Below are positions 55,450 to 64,000 of a stretch of 64,000 bases of DNA, in pieces. The stretch comes from Anthoceros angustus (taxonomy: Eukaryota > Streptophyta > Anthocerotopsida > Anthocerotales > Anthocerotaceae), in the NCBI GenBank assembly GCA_010909165.1, contig VJWM01000116.1, positions 62,001-126,000 on the forward strand, written 5' to 3'. Position numbers and translations under genes: made by a program. Under the pieces are notes generated by a model. It did not search any database. It saw only the letters and a program-made list of their open reading frames with translations, and was not told the origin of the DNA. Position 1 is the first letter of the stretch; each line of letters begins with the position of its first letter.

Positions 55450-57567
55450 CTTTCATTACAGTTGATTCTTCCTCACTAATTGCCTTTGGTAAACTGGCAG
55501 ATGGGGACTGAGGAACCAATGCTTCATCAACCAGGGAGTGCAGGAGGTAGGCAATCACAGGAACCTGCTCAGAACAAAGCCACTGACCCAGTCAGTGCTG
55601 ACCCCTAGAGCCAAAGTCATATTGTGCTACATTTTAGAGCACCAGCCTACCGAGAATGAGTTTCCAAGCAAACTCCATCGAATCCTGTGCGACTCCTTAA
55701 TTGTAGTTCCTTTCCTTCCTCTCCTGCCAACACTGTCCATGAGGACCACAACCATGCCAGCATCATGAACAACAAAAAGAACTTAACTGCGTCCATTTTG
55801 CTTGAGAAGGGTGTGAGACGATTAAATTCATCACAGATGTCCAGCATTTCCAAATGCAGAGGGACAGACTGGTTTCTCACCCCCCTGCTATAGCTGACTT
55901 GTACTTGATGTTGGTGTACCCAGCTGGATAACCCATAAGCTTCTCCAGCTCGGTTGTTGTGATGTAACGCAATGTCTTGGTCTCATTGTCGATTACTGCT
56001 CGCAGCTGCGCTTTCGTTCCTGCAGTATAGTTTGCAGCCAAGATACACTGGACGTGCCAAAGGTAAAACATTAATCCTCTGGTAAAGTTCCCCCCGTCAG
56101 GTTTGGACAAATCAAACATGCCTGCCTAGAATACACCAATGGCCAAGCTAAGCTAAAAACAAGATTACCCCTGCTTTTAATTCAAGAGCGGTGGCTTTCT
56201 CTAGGATACTTTGCAATGATGTAGAATAGTGATTTCTCAGATTTGGCATCCGATAAGGGTGCCCAAAATTTGTCCAATAGAGACGCCTCCGTTTGTTGGG
56301 AGTAAGTTCTTGGGAATCAATCTCTATAGGGAGACAATTTAAGCAATTCGAAATCTCATCCCTATCAACCCAAAACATTGAAGCAACATTTTCGGCAAGA
56401 AACCTGTCAAGACCATAACAGTCATAAGTACAGACAATAATACAGGTCTTGAACTCTACCTTCTCAAATATCTACTTAAGGCAATCACAACGGTGAGTAC
56501 TACGAGGGCAAACCCATGAACAAAGCATGTCTTGTGTTTAAAAACAGAGACCATAGATGTAAGATTCAACATGAGGGCATACATAAAAAGATGGAGTACC
56601 ATCTTGGTGAGAAAAGCTCAATGATTCGGAGCATCTCAAAAATAGTCGACTTCTGGTGCCATGTAGCCTAGGGAGATGCAACAAATGTAGAGCGACAAAA
56701 TGAGCAATCGTTCAGCACGAATGCTTCCCCAAATCCAAAAACACTTGGGACGATGCAAGACGGTGAGCGTTTGTCAGAAGAGCCCAGCATCTGACTTTTG
56801 CTCCAATGCTTCTCTAGAAGGGATTTCAAATACTACTGACCCAATCTTTTTCCCATTGCGCTGAGGTCTTGACATGGAAAGCCACCCACAATCAAATCCA
56901 CTTTCTCCGTGATAGCATCTTTCGTTATTTCAGTTACATCTCCTATATGCTGGACGCTGGGATACCTTGCCTTCAAGAGTTGAACAGCATAGTGATTCTG
57001 GAATGATCAAACCAAAGTCCATGTGATCATGGTTGAAGCAAGGCATCACCTGAGCTCAACTTCTGCGGGTTATGTTTTCCGACACACACACAGAGACACA
57101 CAAAGACTCAAAGGGATGCCGTGCTCGGCCTCCAGTCTTGCCCTTGTTCCTACAATGCCCTGTTGCAGTACCTAGCAGCAAAGCACAGTAGTTGCATTAA
57201 ACTGGATTCTTGCATGCTAGAGCAGCGTACTCACGATTTCAGCGCTATATCCCTTGTACGGGATCCCAAGATGGCTGAGAGCAGCCCACACCCCACCAAT
57301 GCCGTCAAAGAGGCTAAGGACTACCAGTGGGGACCCTGCCATAGCCCTGGGTCAAGCTTCAAAGACTTCAGCCAACTCTCAGCACTGCTGGGGTCCTCAG
57401 CTGCGCTGGTGAGCCGCAGCACCTGCATAGCCGCCCACCAGGCTCAATACACCCTTCTCGTGCCCCTCCCTGCCCCATGCAAACCTCCAGCTCCATACCT
57501 CCTTGTGCAAGAACTGCCGCAGCCGCTCCTCCATGCCACATTCCAGGCGAGCTAGCGCTTCCAGCAT
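55450..57567 (-). pseudogene. DNMT3-type methyltransferase, copy C (frameshifted)
   Basis: Open at the exon broken in copy A (GGG at about 56,329) and at the PCQ exon broken in copy B (five T at about 56,847), but has four G at about 57,331 that end the frame just before motif I, and an extended C run at about 55,881-55,886 and 56,091-56,096. Motif X and the tail VPVIAYLLHSLVDEALVPQ are open, continuing into KEGEVEALDPLVAEQKYSGF. Confidence 0.65.
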
Positions 57568-58525
57568 GGAGCCAGCTGTCCAGACCAGATACGTCAGCAG
57601 CAAGAAGAGAGGAAAGGAAACCACGACGCAGGAGCGAGAGACCACGAGAAGCCGGAGCAAGACCCCGGCTGCATGCGCCAACAAGAAGGCTTACTACCGA
57701 CAGGCTCCTGGACAGAAATGGAAGGCGTCTGTACCTACCATGTGTCTGCTTTCACACTGCAGTCAAAGGTGAACGTGAGCGAGCAGAGAAGGACTAGCCG
57801 TGCGGACGGAGACGGAATCCGATTCCCAGCCTGTTCTCGCCTCCATCTGTGACGACGTGGAAACATGGCAACGTGGCCCAGGCTTCCGTCTCCGGCCACC
57901 CAGTGGGCCCCCGTCGCTGCCCCCGTCTGCGCAGCGACCAAGATACTTCCTGCGCACACAATGCGCTTGCATGCCCGTAAGTATCTTGATTCTTCCTCCG
58001 CGCCAAGTTCTCCGTCAATTCCCTGCTTTCAGAGACACCTGCTTCTTCCCTCCCTCGTCTCTGCCTTCCAGCTCCCAGCTTCCAGCTGCCCATCTTCCAC
58101 TTCAATCCAGTCTTGGGCACTAGAGGGCCCCGTCCCGTCTGAGGAAGGCGGAATTGTGCAGCCCCATCGTTTGAATCCGGGCGAGAATTCGCCGCCACTG
58201 GCGACAACCGCCGCCTGCTTCCGTTCGGGGATGGCAGCCGCGTGGGACACTCTGCTCAGACCGACAGCGCTGCAGGAGCCGCTTTGTGCCACCAGGAGGG
58301 CCGGTCCCGAGTGTGCGAAGCTCGGGTGAGGAGGTCTGCTGCCGCGGATTCCAGCTTCGGTGCAATTCGGGGAGAGGATTGGTGAAGCACAGCCAGCAGC
58401 AGGTCTGTCGGTGTGGTAGCGGTAGCTTTTTCCGCAAGGGAGTAGAGCAGAAGACGAGGATTCTGGCAGCAGGTAGACAAGGGGCAGGAGGGGTGGGGAG
58501 GAGGAGGATACAGGAAGGAGCAGCG
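57568..58525. other. region between the divergent DNMT3-type and DUF3110 genes, copy C
   Basis: Counterpart of 27,530-28,493, very close to copy A. No convincing exon. Confidence 0.35.
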
Positions 58526-59755
58526 ATGGCGGGTCTCCGGAAAGCAGGCCGCCGGGGAGGACCCAATTGTCGATCAAGCTCTGAACCTGACGGGAAAATT
58601 CCTCCGACATCAGACGGATTTTTGAAGACGGTCTCCTCTCGGGCTTACGACATGCGACGGCAGCTCCAGCAGAACATGGACGCCAGTAGCTATGATGGTA
58701 CTGTCTGATTCCGATTCCCGATCTGATTCCGGTACGTGCATCGTTTGCTTTTTCGCTTTAGGAATTGCTACAGGACGTCCTTCTGCTCTGGAGCAGGCAT
58801 CAGGGTAATCAGAGCATGTTGTGTTCTTGGAATACCAGGAGAGGAGTTCTGTGCACATGCAGGGATGCTAAACTGTGTCAAGGTGTGGATTTGAGTTTTC
58901 AATCACCCATTGTGCCCTTGTTTCCATGCAATGCAATGCAGTGTTGGAGGCTAATCCATGGAGGGATTCCTCTAAGCCAGTCTACGTTCTTGCGAAAGAG
59001 GAGGACGAGCTTCTCACCATGAGGACGAGGAGGGTGCGGAGGTGTTCACCGATTCCCTCTTACTCACACCTTGTGCTTTCTTTCCATAACCAAGTGGTCC
59101 ACCAGTGCACCATGTCCAGCTGATTAGGGCAGACGGTTCTGTGCTCATTGTGCACTAACCGAGATTGTTTCTTATGAAAGCCAGTGAGGTCGAGAGGGAG
59201 TTGGGGCTCCTGTTCCTAAACGAGGCAGCAGGCGAGGGAACTCCAAAAGGCCAACCACCACGTACGAGAACGTGTCATCGTCCATGCCCACCACCACCGA
59301 CAACCGGTTTCGGATGTCGGTGGAGGACGTCCGCGAGGGAGTTCTGGTAGGCCTGCTGTACTGAAAGCCACTTCAAGAGCTTGAACCCTCTTCCGAACTT
59401 CTCTCAAGAGACCTCACACTAGACTGGACCCCTGCAGGTTTTCGAGGACGAGGAAGAAGCAACCCGCTACTGCAGCCTGCTTGACGGCCAGGGCAAGAGC
59501 TGTATGGGCGTAGCAGAGTTGGATGCATCTGATGTAAGCAGAGATTCTGTAAGCAGCTGCTTTGCTTCTGGGTCCTTCTTGCTTCAGTAACCAGGTACTC
59601 GTTTGGTGATTCCTCGGTCCTCTCTTCTGCAGGTGTTCGCCATGTGTCAGAAGACTCAGGCGTTGGCCGTGGTGTTTCGTCGTGGCCAGACTCCTCCTCA
59701 ACCTGACCGACTCCAACTCAACCTCAAGGCCAGAAAGCGGTCTTTGGAGGACTGA
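58526..59755 (+). CDS. DUF3110-family gene, copy C
   Basis: Follows copy A exon by exon to the TGA at 59,755. One C is missing in TGTTCCCTAAACG (about 59,215), which shifts the SEVEREL exon frame relative to copy A; the remaining exons, including FEDEEEATRYC and the ARKRSLED terminus, are unchanged. Whether A or C is correct at this base decides which copy is intact. Confidence 0.6.
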
Positions 59756-61984
59756 CACCTGCCCTGCAACCGGTCTGGTTTCGGTTTCCCATTTCCCCTG
59801 ACATGACCAGGTACGCGGAACCTCGGTCTCCTTCCCACCTCACGTCGCTACCGTTGTAGCCACTTGTACATAATTGGATGTCGTCAGGAACAGTTCATCT
59901 GATTCATCGAACGTAGTTTTCTGAGGTGCACTTAATACAACGTTCTCTTTATTGCTAGGTGTAAGAATAGAATAGGTTTAATTTTGTAATGGGAATTTAT
60001 TTTTATATATTGGTAATGAGGTGAAAGCGAAGGGAATCAGGACCCTCGCTGAAGATTTCTCCCGGTTTTTGATCTGTTTTTAACATACTAAACTTAAACA
60101 AAAGAGGTAATGCGGTGGATGCGCACTCTAACTAGCGGAAAGAGTACGTAGTTTGAAGGAGGATATGTTGAATATTGCATCTTGAACTGTCTCAACCCAA
60201 CTCTGTCAAAGCCCAAAGTCTGTTCATCGATTGGCCTTTTCTAAACGCTTTCTCCAAGTTTTTCGTTTCCCTTGGTCAACCCATAACCCGAAATCTACTC
60301 GTGTTGAGTTGTTCAGCGCAGTGTTTGGGCTCTTGAATTTCTTTCACACGCGGGTTTCCTTTAAATCTTTGAGTGATGTCCGTGAATGGGTGGATTTCAT
60401 GTTAGATTTAACAGCAAAAACAAATCTCCATAGGAATGTCTAGACCACATCGAGCACAAAGATTCTACAAATGCCTATCGCCCCTCGGCATCTACCTTTG
60501 GTTCTACTAACCGAGGCGCTCACAAGGAGCGTCCTCTCCATGACCTAGGCCAATGCAGGCTCGGTTCTCTATCCACCAACCGCTCATGGTGGTTACCTTC
60601 GTGATCGAGGAATCACTAACATATATTCTCGAAGGCGGTTTGTGGCGGTGGCGTTGTGAGGCCATTGGCTGAAGGTAGCATCGATGATTTTGGAGACATT
60701 GTGTGCAAAGTCCCCCCATCGCTAGCATGCAAAGAAGTTGTTTCATGGTTTGCAAATATGTTGCAATTGCTATGGAGGTCCGTTATGTTCCATTCTAGGA
60801 TAGCAACTACTTCCTGGTTTGGTCTTATGATGAAAGATTTTGCTCAACGTGGATTGTTGTGAGGTGACAAAACCGACCACAGATGCTCCTCCCCGGGCCA
60901 TGGCTATGGAGTTTTCGTGAGACATTGAAAAATGTGAGGGGTGGGAATGAGGGTCCATGTTTTCCCAGAACACATGAGTTGATAGAGCAAAGACGTGCTT
61001 GTAATTGTGCAGCTCAAAACAGGTCACTCGGATTTTCCCTGAATTACTTATCGCTTATAAACAGTCATTCCCTCAAAACAAGGGAAAGCCCCCTTCGGCA
61101 TTCTGGGGTCAATTAGTTGTAAAAGATCTTGATGAAAAGGGCACTGGAACTTGCCCAATCATTTCATTTTGAAAAAAAGAAGAGAATGCCACTTGGACTT
61201 TCTAACATATCCTTGTCCTTATCAAATGTATGCATGGATAGGAATTTCTTTTGTGGTTGCGTGGGAATGCCGAGAAATATGTGCATAGAATCACCTATAC
61301 AATAGATCCCCAACCTATTCACTTTGCAATTCAAGGGTTTGAGAGATTTTCATATTACATACTAGTTATGTACATAGACCTTTACATGTTTCGGGTAAGT
61401 ACGAGGAATTAGCGTACCCCATAGTAATAGAGATGGTGCACGATGTTATCCTTCATGGGGCTTTGGATTGCTAGCCGAAAACACTTAAATGATGTGCCAC
61501 CATGGATGTAAGCGGTGGTTTCTCTGGCAGAATGGGTTTACAACTTTACAGTTGCATTGGCAAGCCTGATAAGCTATGAAGGGCACATTTCTTCAGCTTA
61601 TTTTTGACATAGTTTTCTACTTCCAAAATTTTACGCTATGACATTGGTCCATATATCAAGGATGGTGGACTAAAATTATCGAAAGAAGAGCAATTCCTGG
61701 AACATATGATATGTTTGTAAGCACTTCATAGGAAATATGGAGGCTTTAAAAAGAAGCAGAGATGGGAAGACCCATCTACCCCAAGCCGATGGGGAACAAC
61801 CCACAAGAGGGCCGGAGGCCAGGGGCTAGCCCTCACAAATGTCGAACTCAACTATCTACCACTCCAAGAATGTCGTGGTCTCGAGATAACAAAAGGCCTA
61901 CCTACGGTGAGGGCAAGGCAGGCGCCAACACACCGCCTGATTGCACTCGCCCGCCTGCGTTTCACGCTTTGCACTCCTACTGCC
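59756..61984. other. repeat-unit spacer without recognised gene, copy C
   Basis: Counterpart of 29,725-31,931. From 61,182 it forms the first unit of a 1.1 kb tandem duplication. Confidence 0.4.
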
Positions 61985-62213
61985 CGTGCTCGCGCTATGC
62001 ACTCGCTCGCGCTATGCACTCGCCCGCTATGCACTCCGCGTGCTCGTGCTCCGTGCTCGTGCTCGCGTGCTCCGTGCTCCGTGCTCCGTGCTCCGTGCTC
62101 GTGCTCCATGTTCTTCGCCCGTGCTCCCCCGCCCGTGCTCGTGCTCGTGCTCGCGTGCTCGCGTGCTCGTGCTCCGCGTGCTCCGTGCTCGTGCTCCATG
62201 CGCCGCTCCGTGA
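61985..62213. repeat. GTGCTC low-complexity array, copy C first
   Basis: Variants of GTGCTC, followed by the hairpin module at 62,230-62,251. Confidence 0.95.
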
Positions 62214-63075
62214 CCAAGATAAAATATATCACCCCATATTATAAATGGGTGTAAGCACTTCATAGGAAATATGGAGGCTTTAAAAGAAGAGAATGCCACT
62301 TGGACTTTCTAACATATCCTTGTCCTTATCAAATGTATGCATGGATAGGAATTTCTTTTGTGGTTGCGTGGGAATGCCGAGAAATATGTGCATAGAATCA
62401 CCTATACAATAGATCCCCAACCTATTCACTTTGCAATTCAAGGGTTTGAGAGATTTTCATATTACATACTAGTTATGTACATAGACCTTTACATGTTTCG
62501 GTAAGTCGAGGAATTAGCGTACCCATAGTAATAGAGATGGTGCACGATGTTATCCTTCATGGGGCTTTGGATTGCTAGCCGAAAACACTTAAATGATGTG
62601 CCACCATGGATGTAAGCGGTGGTTTCTCTGGCGAGAATGGGTTTACAACTTACAGTTGCATTGGCAAGCGATAAGCTATGAAGGGCACATTTCTTCAGCT
62701 TATTTTTGACATAGTTTTCTACTTCCAAAATTTTACGCTATGACATTGGTCCATATATCAAGGATGGTGGACTAAAATTATCGAAAGAAGAGCAATTCCT
62801 GGAACATATGATATGTTTGTAAGCACTTCATAGGAAATATGGAGGCTTTAAAAAGAAGCAGAGATGGGAAGACCCATCTACCCCAAGCCGATGGGGAACA
62901 ACCCACAAGAGGGCCGGAGGCCAAGGGGGCTAGCCCTCACAAATGTCGAACCTGTAACTATCTACCACTCCAAGAATGTCGTGGTCTGAGATAACAAAAG
63001 GCCTACCTACGACTGGTGAGGGCAAGGTAAGGCGCCCCCTCAGCCGTCACCGCCCGATTGGGCACCACACTCCTG

Positions 63076-63364
63076 CTTCGCGCTCCGTGCTCTACGCTTT
63101 GCACTCCTACTTCGTGCTCCGTGCTCTGCGCTATGCACTCCTGCTCTGCGCTATGCACTCCTGCTCTGCGCTCCGTGCTCCTGCTTCGTGCTCTGTGCTC
63201 TGTGCTCCGTGCTCCGTGCTCCGTGCTCCGTGCTCCGTGCTCCGTGCTCCGTGCTCCATGTTCTTCGCTCCGTGCTCCTGTGCTCTGTGCTCTGTGCTCT
63301 GTGCTCTATGCTCTGTGCTCCGGCTCCGTGCTCCGTGCTCCGTGCTCCATGCGCTTCGCTCCGT
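63076..63364. repeat. GTGCTC low-complexity array, copy C second
   Basis: The most regular array of the window: a run of GTGCTCC heptamers at about 63,204-63,255 and GTGCTCT variants around it. Followed by the hairpin module at 63,384-63,406. Its composition differs from the first C array (more CTGTGCT), so the two arrays have diverged within the tandem duplication. Confidence 0.95.
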
Positions 63365-63379
63365 GACCAGTATAAAAAT

Positions 63380-64000
63380 ATATCACCCCATATTATAAAT
63401 GGGGTGTAAGCACTTCATAGAAGATATGGGTAAGATATATATATATTTGTCCGGTAAGCAAATATTGATGAAAGACATGATTAAGACATAGTATTTTGAG
63501 TAATTAATACACTAGGCGAGCATGAGCTTAGGCATGAGGAAGTATCTTTCCCAACCAAGTGGGGATGCATTGAGAGAAGTGCATTCCAAGGATATTAAGC
63601 ATGTGATAAGGAATGAAAGGTCCTGGTTGTAAGTGCCCCTTGGCACTTGAAATTGTATCCTGGGAGTTTTGAGCCTTTTTAGTATAAGAAGGACAGTTAG
63701 AATTTTATGAGGGCAAGTTTGAAAAGCTACCTTCCCTTCCAAGTCATGCGTCAATGTTTTTCCTGCTTTGCTGTTCTAATGGTTTCAAGTAGTGATTTTG
63801 GAGCATCTCATGCTTCACCCTCACCCTTTTGCGGAAGGTTTGCTAGGTTGGATTTTTTTTTCTTCAGCGTGCTTGCATGCTATGTGTATCCAAAGACTGG
63901 GCATGGCTCACCGACATGCTTCCGCTAGTGGCCCACTGTATTGTTGATCTTGTCTCTATTCCTCTTTATACAATGGGCTACCTTGTTGATCCTCTTTTGT
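63380..64000. repeat. hairpin-led repeat unit, copy C (runs off the window)
   Basis: Counterpart of 32,207-32,870. No gene. The F-box gene expected next would lie beyond the window. Confidence 0.85.

Larger units (their letters stand above)
61182..63395. repeat. internal tandem duplication, 1,107-bp period
   Basis: GAGAATGCCACTTGGACTTT occurs at 61,182 and again at 62,289. Each unit runs through the spacer and a full GTGCTC array to the hairpin module. Copies A and B have only one such unit. The joint lies at TTTAAAAGAAGAGAATGCC after the first hairpin module. Confidence 0.9.
53087..64000. repeat. tandem segmental repeat, copy C (incomplete at window end)
   Basis: Begins in GPAT9 exon 12 and follows copy A at an offset of about 30.03 kb. 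It contains an additional internal 1.1 kb tandem duplication near the right end and runs out of the window before the F-box gene. Confidence 0.95.

Noticed and set aside
63190-63260. Telomere-type heptamer repeat
   Set aside because: The unit is GTGCTCC-like, not TTTAGGG, and is internal to a gene-bearing array.

Overview
The window is nuclear DNA of a land plant. Genes have many short exons with GT-AG introns of roughly 80-150 bp, and the protein families are plant-typical: GPAT9, MSL1-type channel, CYP88-type P450, ankyrin/Raf-like kinase, DUF3110. A canonical-order DNMT3-type methyltransferase and a Trp-repeat SFI1/centrin-binding-like protein point to a non-flowering lineage, probably a bryophyte or lycophyte. 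This is inference from gene content; species cannot be named. No tRNA, rRNA, CRISPR array or organellar sequence was recognised.

Positions 1-21,345 are single-copy and gene-dense. In order: an SFI1-like gene (-), an MSL1-type MscS channel (-, 7 exons), a 2.2 kb intergenic stretch that looks like a non-autonomous DNA element with inverted ends, an Mpv17/PMP22-family gene (+), a 0.9 kb direct tandem duplication, a patatin-like lipase (-, 8 exons), a CYP88/ent-kaurenoate-oxidase-like P450 (+, 9 exons), an ankyrin-repeat kinase (-, 11 exons) and GPAT9 (+, 13 exons). Exon boundaries for most of these were worked out by hand and keep phase.

Positions 21,346-64,000 are a tandem array of one 13-16 kb segment: copy A 21,346-37,783, copy B 37,784-53,086, copy C 53,087 to the window end (incomplete). 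Each unit begins inside GPAT9 and carries, in order, an unidentified (-) gene, a DNMT3-type methyltransferase (-), a DUF3110 gene (+), a repeat-rich stretch with a GTGCTC-type low-complexity array, an F-box gene (+) and a diverged inverted GPAT9 pseudogene. Only copy A has a whole GPAT9. At the A/B joint the inverted pseudogene abuts the truncated direct GPAT9 of copy B head to head; at the B/C joint most of that palindrome is missing.

The copies differ mainly by one- to three-base indels, often in homopolymers, and different copies are broken at different places. Either the array is very young and decaying by indels, or (at least as likely) the consensus was poorly polished. Calls of pseudogene versus gene inside the array should be read with that in mind. 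The single-copy genes form divergent or convergent pairs; GPAT9 (glycerolipid synthesis) next to a patatin lipase and a P450 suggests no operon-like pathway, only ordinary plant gene neighbourhood.
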